Positions 11,006-22,231 of a stretch of DNA of 64,000 nt are shown here, in pieces. Made by a program: the position numbers and the translations under genes. Origin of the DNA: Plantago major (Eukaryota > Streptophyta > Magnoliopsida > Lamiales > Plantaginaceae). The stretch is from NCBI GenBank assembly GCA_026545765.1, contig CM048839.1, forward strand, positions 45,306,677 through 45,370,676, written 5' to 3'. The notes below the pieces were generated by a model. It was not told the DNA's origin and ran no database searches. It saw only the letters and a program-made list of their open reading frames with translations. Position 1 is the stretch's first letter. Each line of letters opens with the position of its first letter.

Positions 11006-12516
11006 TTATGATCTCATCAACTGGCAAATATTTATTGGCCATATATCTGCGGAACCTCCATCCAGTAAACGCTTAGCTACAATAACGTTAGTTGCTTCTG
11101 TTGGGTGAAAAGGATCCCAAAAGACATACTTTGATCTGTTCTCACAAACTTCTGATCTTGGACTGCATGGAATCAATCCACCATATCTGCCAGCAACATG
11201 GCAACAAGCTAAATTTGCAGTGTCAAATCCTGCATAACAACCAAACAATTCACATATATGTTGACATAACAAGTAATTTTGAAGCTTGGTGATAATGCCA
11301 GAGTATAATACTAATTCCAGAGTAATTTTTTAATTTCATGCAATACATATGAATTTTTTCTGGCAGATATTTGCACATACCGTGTGAAGGATAATTTTGA
11401 ATAATATCAAGAATAATGTGATATACATCTGCGTAAACGAACTTTGATCCTTGAAGTTTGTCTCCAAGTTGTTTGATCACACCCCTCAATTGGCTATTGA
11501 AAAGTTGTGCAACTTCATTTGGGAAAACAGAACACTCATCACCTGGAATTGGATCTAGCTCCATTTGGAATGGGATGCAACCAAGTGGACCAACATTTGC
11601 CACTACTATTCTTCTTGCACCCAAACTATAAAGTCTCTGGAGAATCAACATTGCAAGTTCAACACAAATTTTACTGATTTGAAATGATTATTGATTAATT
11701 AATGAAGCTAGAGTGATTTACCATAAGTTGGTTATAGTATCTTGAGATCATGGTTCCCACAAAAGCATCAGGAGTGACTAAATTTTTCTCAACTTCAGAT
11801 TGGAGGTAATTGTTGATGAAATCATTTGAACCAATTGTAACTGAAAACATAGCATTTTTTAAGATGTCCATGGTTGCAGGTTCACCAATCATTGAGATTA
11901 TTTCTTGCCTCGTATTCGCAAAGTTGTCCAATTGTGCATCTAAATTTATCCTGCCAATCTTTTGTAATTTTATTAATGCAAACGCATTAGAAACAAACAA
12001 ATACGAGTCGATAGAACTGAAGATAAAAGATGAAGTGAAATATACTTACAAAAACCTGCCCAGTGTGATTTAAGATTCCTCCACCACCAGAGGCATAATT
12101 CACCCCTTGTAGAATAATTGGTCCTCTTGTTGTTGGTGCCAGATATGGAGGTGTCAAGCCAAAGCCTAGTTCATCTCCTGCTTTCGCATATTTTACGAAA
12201 TAAACAAGTTCAATTGTGGTGCAATAAAACAAGAAACTATACATCATTCATCTGTAAGAGTTTAGTGACTTGCCTATAATGTCAACTTGGTTTTCCCATT
12301 GGTGAATCGACCCGTTGGTTTCCCGAAATCAATCCCATTTGGGGGAAAATTTGCTTTTGACAACGATACAATGTAATTGTTGTTGCCAACCTCAACCAAA
12401 GAATCTCCAAAGACAAAGTTGGCAGGGGTGGTTTTGGCATGACAACACTGGAACTCAATAAGTATGGTCAGGAGAAGAGAGAAAAAGAGCAATTTTGTGT
12501 ATTGTCTCTTTCCCAT
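11006..12516 (-). CDS. GDSL esterase/lipase, secreted (5 exons, one frameshift in exon 1)
   Basis: Plant GDSL-type serine esterase/lipase acting on acyl esters, probably extracellular (hydrophobic signal peptide, residues 1-27). The exons are 12516-12274, 12177-12050, 11958-11722, 11636-11381 and 11229-11006. The four family blocks are present: [14 protein letters not shown] (catalytic Ser39), [14 protein letters not shown], and DPFHPTEA with the catalytic Asp and His. Introns 2-4 are GT-AG. Intron 1 has a consensus GC donor (ATAG/GCAAGT) and AG acceptor. Its phase 1 fits only if exon 1 is one base longer: after FTNGKT the frame slips by one, the expected VDIIG is read out of frame, and TAG stops translation at codon 81 on the exon edge. 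With that base the product would be about 362 residues, normal for the family. Either a recent null allele or a sequence error. Confidence 0.85.
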
Positions 12517-14050
12517 TACTGAAAATTCTTGAATGAATGATGAAGGTATTTTGTTAATTTACTACATGAATCATGTAGAATTCTGCATGGATAACAAAAA
12601 TGAAATGAGACTTCATTATATTTAGACATAAATGTTTGAACAACTATAAATAGTATAGATGTGCAAAAAGAAGATAGATGAGTTTGATCACAAGTTTGTT
12701 TTTATAGCTTGACATAGTTGAACTAATGCTAGTGGATTGATGGATGGAAGCTCATTAATGCAATATCAGGACCACTTTATCATAATCATTCACCCAATTG
12801 TGTACAATGAAAGAATGCTAGGGGTATTCACACGAATAAATAGGCAAGTCCAAAAGTCTATACAAAATTAAGGGAAAAGTCTATTAGATTGTTTGGCTCG
12901 CAACTTTAATTGAGCGGATTTCAATAGATGAATAGTAACTAAATCTTAATTGAGTTGTGAAAATTTGTATTTGGGATAGAATTAAAATTTTATAGGATTG
13001 TTATATAGGTTGTGTAAGAGTGAAGTGATATGTGTAAAATGTTTGAAGAATATTTTATTGGTTTTAATGTTATTTGATTGGTTCAAGGTTGTTATAAAAG
13101 AAGAAAATATAAAGTGAGAAAAGAAAACGTAGGTAGAGAGATAAATTTTAATTGAGTTTCAAATAGTAGGTGGATTAAGAATGGGTACTGTTCCGACTCA
13201 ATTAAAATCCATAGACAAATCGGATACGAAGGCTAACTTGATTAAAATTGAGTTAGAATTGCACCCCAAAAACACTCCATAAAAATCCAAAAGACCAAAA
13301 GTCATTTATCTCACTAACTATATACAACTATTGTACATTTATTCATAACATTTCGAGTGAATTGTAATTGTACAAGTTTTATTATTATTGATGAATTATA
13401 CATACACAATTTTGACATCATTGACCTTATATTATAAACTTATAGTATATGATACTCAATAGAAACAATGGGGTAGCCAGGGTTAATATTGGAGCATGTC
13501 TCAATTTCATATCCATTGGGTTAATTGATTAGATGGGCCCCACCGGATTCAGATTTTACCCAGTATAATGATATCACAATTGCTATCAGTCATACAATGG
13601 TTAGTCATCTCCGATATGATCATGTCAGTTTGTGCATAGAGTGCAAAATTTTAGCATAACTTTGCACGAACTTCCTACTGTAGGGGCATGGCCCCAAGTT
13701 ATTTTGGGACTCCCATGGCTTAATTCAATCCTTTTACGATGGACTTTAACAATATGACTCTGACGATACTATGATATGGATATACATGTGTTCTTAACTG
13801 CCCCAATTATGTTGTTCATAAAAAAATTAAGCAAGCCATGAATGAAAGTAATTAGCACCAAAAGTGTTCTATGCAGTTCGAGGTTGAGCCGCCCAAGACT
13901 AAGATTAGCATGCTACATGAATTATTATGTGATGTTGAATGCGTTAGTAACCGTTCACCATTGCTTGAGGATATTATGATCGGTAGGGAAATTGTAGTTA
14001 GCCCAACAATGGCCTAAACTAGGACCATGTTATTGATGATGTTCCATTGA
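12517..14050. other. Promoter of the GDSL gene and intergenic DNA
   Basis: No gene seen. The first few hundred bases upstream of 12516 should hold the promoter. An AT-rich CTATAAATAG lies near 12645, but on the opposite strand. 12890-13260 contains several copies of TTAATTGAG-like phrases in both orientations and may be an old short transposon without recognisable ends. Confidence 0.4.
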
Positions 14051-14478
14051 GTGACTGAGGCAAAGAGATTCCCCAGGTGAGCTTTGGAGATGACAACATT
14101 AATCAAAAGGAGGGGTAAACTATTTAAACGCTATAGATTTTTATTAGAGCTGACTAATTAAGCCTTTGCTCGAATAATGCACTTGCATGTGGTACAATTA
14201 TTAATCAAATTATATTACCTATGTTTATTTGTGCAAAGTTTATGCAAAATATTATCTCTTGAACTGGTGACAGTGGCAAGGAGATTCTCGAAGCGAGGTT
14301 TGGAGATGGCAACATTAATCAAAAGGAGTAATGAACTATTTAAACTCCATCGATATTTATTAGGGCTGGCTAAGCCTTTGCACAAATAATTTGCTTGCTT
14401 GTGCAAAATATTGTATTATTAGTCAAATTACATATTTATATATATTTGTTTGTGCTAAATATGTGCAAAATAGTAGTA
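14051..14478. repeat. Imperfect tandem duplication, unit about 216 bp
   Basis: The units start at 14051 (GTGACTGAGGCAAAGAGATT) and 14267 (GTGACAGTGGCAAGGAGATT). They share the phrase CAACATTAATCAAAAGGAG, then AAGCCTTTGC and GTGCAAAATAT-type ends. Divergence is clear but order is kept throughout. No coding content was recognised. Confidence 0.7.
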
Positions 14479-15890
14479 GTACCATTTGAACTTTGAAACT
14501 GGTTTGTCTGAGTGGCAACTTGCATGTTTCTTTCCTTCGGGTTAGTCAAGCCGATTTGTATTTGGCCATCTAATTTTCTCATTTTTCAGTTACTTATTTA
14601 GATTTCCCATTTATTAATTATATTATTTTATTTCTTTCATTATTTTAATTTTATTTTGACTGCATTGTATTTATATGTTGACTATCTTTATTATATTTTG
14701 TTCACCTTTTTACATTGAGTTTTTGGTACATTTCATTAATTTTAATTAATCGTTACTTTCTGTTTCAAAACAAATGACTCATATATATTTCATTTTATTA
14801 ATTATTTTTCACCCTCTTTTTAAAATATTTTTAGGACCTTGCATACAACATACACATAAGGTAAAGTATAAGGTAAAGTATGGACATTTAGATTCATAAT
14901 CATCCACCAACCAGTGCATCCCATTCTCAACTTAAACCACAATTTTTCTTTATTTACTAAAACCCTATTATGAGATTATGTTTTTTGTATTATTTTGTCA
15001 TCATTAATTTTTGGTTTGGACCTATTCTACATTTGTTGGGTTAGTATGTTGAGTAAGTCTTATTGGAGATAGTCTATAATTAAGATAAAGAAGGAACCAA
15101 TAAACATGAGGGTTAATATACTAAAAACTTTGGGGTATTTAGTTAAAAACATTGTCATTTTTTATAAATAAAAAATGCATATATTTAACAACATAGATGT
15201 TTTACTTAAAATATCAATTTTTTCCCTCACAACGTAGGTCTGTCTCTTTTGAAACTAAGAAGAGACGGTCGCCCACAAGACTTTGTGTTAGAGTTAGATA
15301 TATATAATACTCAATCCTTACCGATCATAACTTATTGTAGTCGACTTTTTTCAAAATTTTCACTATAAAATTATTGCTAAAATTGCACTGAAGAGATATG
15401 AGATAAAGTTATCAAAATGAAAATATGCTTAAGTTAAATTTAATTTTATTATATGCATGTCAAATTCTTGCGAAAGTCAATATTTTAAAAGTATAAAGGA
15501 AAGTCATAGACTGCCATCGCAAGTGTATGAAACATATTCAACTTATTTATACTAAATTGATCTGATTTTCCTGTTATTTAGTGGCGAACCAAAAACTATA
15601 GTCAAGCAAGGCAAAACCGTACCAACCGTACAACCACATATTGAAAATCAAAGGAAAAAAAAGATAAAAATAATTTAAGAAAATGGAAGAAATTTAAAAT
15701 CACGATACAAAATGAAAATTAATGAGGTGATAAATGAAAAATGATGTATCAGAAATAAAGACGAATATTTAGAAATCATCTAGAAAAGTGAGGAGAGCAA
15801 AATAAAATGAGATATAACCAAAGAAAAGTGGTGAAATGAGAGTAAAATAAAATAATGAGCAAAAGAAAGTGAGTCTACGAGAAATTGAAC
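14479..15890. other. AT-rich intergenic DNA left of element A
   Basis: No gene or complete mobile element recognised. This was contiguous with 47328 onward before element A inserted. Confidence 0.5.
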
Positions 15891-15895
15891 CCTGG

Positions 15896-17259
15896 TGATG
15901 TGCACTCAGAGATTTCAATTTTTGTTGTAGAACTTGTAATCCCTAAATACAATCAAGATTAAATTTATAAGTCAAAAGTCCTCAAATCCACAGTTTATAG
16001 CGGAAAGCTGACTCGGGATGTCGTTCTCCACGGACACTTAGCATGAGAACAAGCAAATAATGTTTGTAAATTGTATGCTATTAAGTAAACAGATTGATGC
16101 AGACAGATTAAATAAATCGTAGTAAACCCTAATTGCTTTGTTGTAAATCGATGATGGGAAAGGTGTAAAGGTTCCCCGACCTCCCTCTGCAATGCTACTC
16201 CCAACTTCCTAGATAAAATACTACGCGATTACCTCTAATGACAGCAGGGCATAATACTACTGTGCTAAGGCGCAGTCGACACGACTACCCCCTACTCAGT
16301 TCAATGAAACTATTGTGTCACTCAGCAGAACATCACACCACGAAGGATGTATAGAGTAGTATAACCACGATTTACGTCTAATAACTATTCCATTAATATA
16401 TCACGGTATATAAAGAAGTAGCAAAAGCAGAGTTACGGCGGTTCGCCTTTACAAGAGAAAGTTAACTACTCATATCTAAAGACAAAAATCGAAAAAACAA
16501 GTAAGAAAGAAAAAAGAAGAAGAAGAAGAAGAAGAAGAAGAAGAAGAAGAAGAAGAAGCAGCAGCTTATTATCTGATGTCTTCGTGCTGCATCTAGTGTT
16601 TACTCCTTCTGGGTGCCTGACGGCCAGCGGTTTTGGGGTTTCACTTCTCCGGGGACTGGTTCTTTCTCAGGAGAGCTGCTTTGTGAGCGGTGTAGAATTA
16701 TGAGACACCTGAGGTCTTATTTATAGTTGAAATTTCGTGCTCTGGCCGTCATTGATCATTACGGAAGGTTTAGGAAGGCGGCCTCTAGACTGAAAGGCCA
16801 GGAAAATGGCCCAGAAGGATCCAGTAGCTTAACTGCGGTCGCCTGGTGGTCGCAGACACCCCTTCTGTGGTCTGGTGGCCGCCATTGTCGATTCCTGCAG
16901 ATTCGAATCTGTTTTCTTCGTTCTTCGATTTCGGGCTTCGTAACTTCGTTTACTCGAAAAGTAGTCTTCTACAAAGTTGTTGCATCTTCAATTATCTTCG
17001 CATTGGTTGGTCGCATGACATGTTTTGACTCCTCGAACTCCGTGCAATGGTCAATCCGACGTATTTGCTTAACTTTCTCGATTTCGCACAATTATGTCGT
17101 TTTCGCGCATGAAATCGTGCAATTCCTCAAAAACGCGATCATGATCTACAAAATACACACGAAGTTGTTAATTGACCATAAAGCGATACAAATATTGAAT
17201 CTAAGGCAAAAAATGATGGTCTAAAAGCATGCTATATCGCGCATTTCATTGTCACATCA
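15896..17259 (-). repeat. 3' LTR of element A (1364 bp)
   Basis: Matches 23990-24458 plus 46470-47322 along its whole length. It starts TGATGTGCACTC and ends CACATCA on the plus strand. A polypurine tract (TGGTTTGGGGG on minus) lies immediately inside at 17262-17272. Contains an (AGA)n microsatellite at about 16515-16558 that is absent from the other LTR copies, and a TATAAATA-type promoter on the minus strand. Confidence 0.9.
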
Positions 17260-19139
17260 CACCCCCAAACCAGTTTCTTGCTCATCCTTGAGCAAGGGGA
17301 TAACGATAATTAAGAAGTGACCATGGAATGAGCAACAAGCATAAACCACCACATAGACAAGTAGCCAGTTTCTAGGGTTTCAAAACTCTACTGACTCGCT
17401 TAGTTTCAACTCCAACTTTATGACTCCACAGCAAACAAGTAACAAGTAAGCATCACTCACTACAGCCAGCGGTTACAAGTGTAACCTAATGTCCTTATAG
17501 GTGTACTTCAAAATCATACCTCGCGGTAACGTTATGCAATCCTGCTCCCAAAAATCAAGGCACAAATTAAAGTAGTACTCAGGTTGGCTTGGTAAGTGAA
17601 ATAGGTAGGATAATATAGAGGAGTGTTCGGCTAAGCATCATTAAAAGATAACAAGGTAGAACAAAGGGTGTTTCAGGGGGACTGATCCTTTCGGACACCG
17701 AGTTCCTTCCTTCAACTTCGTCCTCTCTCAACGACAAATCTTTAACTTCTCTTTTATTATCGTAATTACTTTATCGATAACAAGGTAGACTACTTGCTCC
17801 ATTATTTTTTCTTTTTTCTTTTTACATACTATTTTTTGCAGTCGTTTTACTGACTCGTATGCTTTTTGGTTGGCCATCATTGGGCTCTTTTAGTCTCTAT
17901 ATTTTTTTGTAGTGTCTGTTATACCGAATTCCGCACTTTTGTGCGTGCTTGTTTGGTATACATGCCATCAACCCTTAAGGACATGTAGCTTTTTTGGGCC
18001 ATGCCGGTATGTGGGTAGTGTCTGTAACATGCCCAACACGAAAACGGTGATCACAAGGACCACAGATCCACTCCGAGACTTTTGTACCTTTGCTTTTTTC
18101 GGTACTTTCTTTTCTATTTTTTCTCGAGCAAGAGTTAGTGATTTTTAGCACCGGTAATATAACAGTAGGGCCAACAAGGTTCCCTTCGATGATGTTCATC
18201 TTCCACTTCTCCCCCAAACCAATTTCTCGAACTAGGTTAGGGTTTTCTTCTCTACTTTCCCCCAAACCAATTCTCAATCATGATCAAAACATGATTCTCC
18301 TCCATTCTTTGGAACTCATTGCTTTGTTTCTTCGTTCAAGCTCGGCGGTAGGTTGCTGTCACCGCTTAAGTAAAGCATGTATAGGATGTACGGTGGAGTT
18401 TGATAAGGGTAAAAAGCTTTCAAAGGGGTTTGTGAAAGGTATAGAAAAGGATTCAGAAAGGGGAGTACTACTAATCATATTCATGTTGCTGACAAATAAA
18501 GACTCAAGGGTAGCAGTGTTCACACGGTTGCTCACAGGACTTCAATTAGAGTAGCAAGTAAACTCACTCATCAAAGTAGCATGGGTCGGATTTGGTCAGA
18601 GCATATATTCAGCAAGCAGCGAAGTAAGAAAATAAATCCACAACCCCTCATCTTAGTCATGGTTCACACTCGGTACTCTCCCACAAATCAAAACTTTTTT
18701 CAACAAGTAAAAGACCTTAGACGTAACAAATAAGCATAAATTAAAATTTAAACTACTAAGTGCGAGTATTTAAAGTTATTACAGACCGAGTAATTCAGCA
18801 AGTAGCAATCAAATTCCTCCCCCAAACCTAGCTAAGAGCAGATAGGAAAACTAGGAAAGTAGAGAGAAAAAGGAAAAGATACTCCCCTCTCGGTACCGTG
18901 CTTCCATGGAGAAATGCATCTAGGACGGAGGATCGTCCGATGGTGGAGTAAAGAAATCATCCTGGCTTCCATAGTAATGGCTTGGTCCTATGCCAGGTGG
19001 CGGATGGAACGGTGCCTGAGTACCGCATGGTGGGTAATTATGCTGAGGGTAGTTCGCATAACTTGCTTCCAAGAAGGCAGTTTCTTATTGCGCTTGAGCA
19101 ACTCAGGTACGAATTTCATTCTCTTCTTTGGCAGTTAGC
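17260..19139 (-). other. 3' untranslated region of element A (with Pro/Tyr-rich coding tail)
   Basis: Non-coding except about 18910-19130 on the minus strand, where a frame encodes a Pro/Tyr-rich tail (PPPGIGPSHYYG) matching the tail encoded in element B at 28837-29226. The rest is collinear with B's 3' region (29227-29870 and 44214-45140), including the stretch into which element C inserted in B. Confidence 0.6.
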
Positions 19140-20097
19140 TTACATCTCCTCTTGCTGCCTTATCTCTTCTTGCCGATTAGCTTGACACTGGTCTAAGAAA
19201 GTATGCATCTGGCTCAGATCAAAGGCTCCTTGCTGCTCGTTCCTCCTATCCCTTGCTTCCCGAACCGCAGCCTGGTGTCTGGCAAACATCCGTTCGACCC
19301 TTTTTATAGTGAACGGTTCAGTCAGAGCCACGTTCCCTGCCTCTTTACATATCCCTGTTATCAATCTTGGGAATGGGAAATTCCTCCGGTGGTTTCCTTT
19401 AAGTGAGAGCATTTCTTCCATAATGATCCGCCCAATATCAACGTAATGTCTCGTCATTATTGAGTAGACCAACAATTAATGCCACCTCTGCATCAATTCC
19501 CAATTCGCGTTTCCTGGGTCTGAGGTTTGAGCGCACAAACTGCACCCAAAACCTAGCACGGTCGTCGAGGATTGTCTTCGGTAACTCCCTTTGTATGTCG
19601 TTCTCCTCATAATCACTCCTCAAAAGCAGGTGGTGGATCTCATCTTTCACTTCCTCGTAGCTCAAGTCAGAGTGAGGGGGCTCCACAAGATGCGGTTTCT
19701 TGTCCTTCTCTAGTATCTCATAAAACTTGTTGATAGTCTGAGGTCCGAACGTGAACTCAACTCCCCTTATGGTGATAGGAGGCAGCTCGCTCTCATCATC
19801 CAGGTTGTCTACTTCTAGTTGGAAGAACTCCGCATAGAATTCTCTGACTATGTCGAGGTTGTAACAATCAAGAGAAGTGGTGAAAGGTCCCCATCCTTGT
19901 GCGTCTAATGGCATGAGCATCCAAGTGAAATTCTCTCTTGATGGGAAATTTATTTGGATGTTTCTTTTGGGGGCTAATCCTCGGTTTTTGTTTACTTCGA
20001 ACCATGCTTGGGCTTCCTTCAAGAGTGAAGGGCGAGTAGCACTCTTCTCGGGCCTTCCTCTTTTCTTGCTTGATTCTCCCACTCGTGTCTTCCTCAT
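19140..20097 (-). pseudogene. Env-position ORF of element A ('putative plant transposon protein' type)
   Basis: Starts at the ATG at 20097, 5 nt inside the exon that follows the intron acceptor at 20103. A basic N-terminus (KKRGRPEKS) is followed by a domain with the landmarks IVREFYAEFFQL, ITIRGVEFTFGP and ARFWVQFVRSNLRP, all shared with element B. This resembles the plant family annotated as putative plant transposon protein, often seen in the post-pol position of Athila-like elements (family name from memory). Function is unknown; it has no visible signal peptide or membrane anchor. A frameshift at about 19440-19475 separates the first 220 codons from the IDIGRIIMEEM-like continuation that ends at 19140. 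Confidence 0.65.
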
Positions 20098-20102
20098 GGT
20101 AC

Positions 20103-20725
20103 CTAGGTTCAAAAAAGTGTGTGAGATAGCATGTTTGGAGCTAAATCAATTCTAAGGCTAGCATGCAAATCCCATGGGGTTTCTTCTCCCCCAAACCTAG
20201 TGTTTGGCACATCATGCACATCAAATCTTAGCTTGTAACAAGATCAATAGCTCTTCTAAAACGATACGAGAACTAGTCACATAAGCTCACTCTCATAAGG
20301 TGTCAAGTATCAAGTTAGAAAGCATAATGCATATGAAGGATCATCCTAAGAGCATATGACTTAGAAAGTATGTTTCCTAATCATAAATCATCAAGTAAAA
20401 ACCATAAAAGCATGTAATCGAAGAGAAAGAAGTCCTTAGGAGATTTTTTTTTCCTTGGGGGCATTTCATCAAACACTTGGTGAGCATGAACAAAACTCTC
20501 AATTTCTCTAACAAATTGTCATATCTCTACCAAGACAAGTGATGACAAGTTAAGTTCTACTCGCAAGCATGTATTCTCATCAACAATTAATACCCATATC
20601 AATCAAATGTAGCATGTAATTGCAAAGCACCAAAGAAGCATGAAGAAAGTGCAAGCAAAGAGTTTAAGGATTTAAACTTGATAATGAGGATGAATTTGAG
20701 ATATACAAGAGTATAGATCACTTAC
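20103..20725 (-). other. 5' UTR intron of the env-position gene of element A (623 bp)
   Basis: The donor is CATCAA/GTAAGTGATC and the acceptor GAACCTAG/GTACCATG, both strong plant signals. Element B carries the exact joined sequence (CATCAAGTACTATGGG at 27909-27924) with no intron. The comparison defines both splice sites to the base. The intron is AT-rich and non-coding. Confidence 0.85.
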
Positions 20726-20807
20726 TTGATGGATGTATAAGCTAAGGATGCAATGGGCAAGTGCAAAGTGTGGAGTTTGTGAAGAATTTGGAAGAGGAAT
20801 GAAGTGT

Positions 20808-20821
20808 GGGGGGGGGGGGGG
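20808..20821 (-). repeat. Poly(C) tract in the env-gene leader of element A
   Basis: Fourteen C on the minus strand, about 80 bp upstream of the intron donor. B has 18 C at the homologous place (27792-27809), followed in both by a CACTTCATT..CTCTTCCAAA stretch. Position is conserved although length varies. Confidence 0.7.
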
Positions 20822-20870
20822 AAGAAAAACGTTGAGGGGTTTAAAAAGGAAAGGAGAAGGCTGGAAGCAG

Positions 20871-20890
20871 CTTACTGCGGTCGCAGTAAG
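20871..20890. repeat. Near-palindrome CTTACTGCG-GT-CGCAGTAAG
   Basis: 9-bp perfect inverted arms with a 2-nt centre, in the leader of element A's env-position gene. The core CTGCGGTCGC also occurs in the LTRs of A and B. Confidence 0.7.
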
Positions 20891-21111
20891 GCTTCTGCCA
20901 AGCCTTCTCTTTTCGTGCGGTTTTTTTTGCATTTTTCGGTTTTTTCGATCTTTTTGGTTTTTCGAAATTCAAATAAGATTCTAAACAAATAAATGAAGAA
21001 AATGAAAAAGTTTTTTGAAAAGTTTTTCGAAAAGATTTTTGGTGCGGAAAACGAGAAAAACAAAAAAAAACGAAACGAAACGTGAATGCAAGTGCGTAAA
21101 TTAAACGTGAC

Positions 21112-21129
21112 CTTGGGTTGCCTCCCAAG
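21112..21129 (-). promoter_or_regulatory. Conserved leader hairpin of element A
   Basis: CTTGGGAGGCAACCCAAG on the minus strand: 6-bp perfect stem, 6-nt loop. It lies between the protease frame and the env-position gene. An identical copy sits at 27531-27548 in element B. The surrounding CTTCTTGGGAGGCAACCCAAGG is, from memory, a recurrent feature of this position in Athila-like elements. A role in RNA structure or splicing is inference. Confidence 0.6.
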
Positions 21130-21394
21130 AAGTGCTTGTTTTAGGTCTTATAGCTCGACCCCAGTTTACATAATGACTTATTTGTTGAGGGTTAAACCCT
21201 CGATCCCGTTGAAGCACTTGTCCATCCATTCCTCTGTTTCGTAGCTCGAATCTTCTATCCAACGTTTCATTTATTCTTCCTCGAACTCATCTAGCTCCGG
21301 ATCCTCATTAACATGAAAGGTGAACTCTAAGTAGTCGTTAGTTTCCTTTGGACTATTCCATTCACCGTCACCCTCGGCAGATCCGCATTTCCAG

Positions 21395-22189
21395 TTATCG
21401 TCCTCCGACCCAAAGTACTCGTCGGGGATCGATGGAAGAGTATTTTTCATTCGATTCTTCTCCCGTCTCCCAGTATGTCTTGAATAGATTCATTGGTGCT
21501 AGCAAATCTTCAAAAGGAACCAATTCTTCTTCAGTGTCTATCCACCAGTCTCCTGTGGAGAAATTGATCCTTGCTGCCTTTGCTTCCTCCAAAGTCTCGC
21601 TCGGAATCCCCATTACTATCCGGTGATTCGATATATTCATCGAAATCTCCCTTCTTGCCACGTTGATGATGGTGTTGGTGGTGGCCATAAACGGTCTTCC
21701 CAGAAGCATGGTATCATTGTCTGGGTCTTCACAGTCCACGATGAGATAATACACAAGAATATCGAGCCCTTCCAGCTGAGTAATCACATTATATATCTTG
21801 CCACAGGCAGTTGTAGTAGAGCCATCGGCGACCAGTATGCCGGTTCTTGCTTCCATCATTCCTGCTAAGTTGAGTTTCTTGTAGACGGCGAGTGGCATCA
21901 TATTAATGCTGGCTCCTAGATCCAGGGTTCCTGTGGCTGTTTTTCCTTTGATGACAACATTTATGTTGAAAGCTCTGGGGTCGGGTTTCTTTGTTAAGAC
22001 TGGATTGACCCTTTCTTCTTCGGCAGGAGAGTCTATTTCACACCCGAATGCTGTTGGAGAAGGTTTGACGCTTTTACCTTGCGTCCCTTGGGGGTTCCTT
22101 CGTCCAGATTCAGTACGGTTTTCTCCTCCAATTCCTGTTAACTTTGCAGCTTCAATGATCATCATGGCTTTCTCGGTATGACACGGCAA
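21395..22189 (-). CDS. Retropepsin-like aspartic protease of element A
   Basis: Open frame of 264 codons. The active-site block is TLDLGASINMMP, with the DLGAS form used by Athila-type proteases in place of DTGAS. It is followed by a hydrophobic beta-strand region and the second conserved block LLGRPFMATTNTIINV. It would process Gag. The frame ends without any reverse transcriptase downstream, where a full Athila element would continue into pol. Element B lacks this domain. Confidence 0.75.
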   Translation of the reverse strand: MPCHTEKAMMIIEAAKLTGIGGENRTESGRRNPQGTQGKSVKPSPTAFGCEIDSPAEEERVNPVLTKKPDPRAFNINVVIKGKTATGTLDLGASINMMPLAVYKKLNLAGMMEARTGILVADGSTTTACGKIYNVITQLEGLDILVYYLIVDCEDPDNDTMLLGRPFMATTNTIINVARREISMNISNHRIVMGIPSETLEEAKAARINFSTGDWWIDTEEELVPFEDLLAPMNLFKTYWETGEESNEKYSSIDPRRVLWVGGR

Positions 22190-22231
22190 CTTTTCTTTGT
22201 TCTGTTGCAGTTCCCCTACTTCCTTGGCGAT

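Noticed and set aside
19140..20097. True envelope glycoprotein gene in elements A and B
   Set aside because: No signal peptide, transmembrane helix or glycoprotein-like Cys pattern is visible; only the position is env-like.
19438..20112. Start of the element A env-position ORF at 20112
   Set aside because: The codons before 20097 lie across the intron acceptor at 20103; comparison with B shows the ATG at 20097 is the first exonic one.
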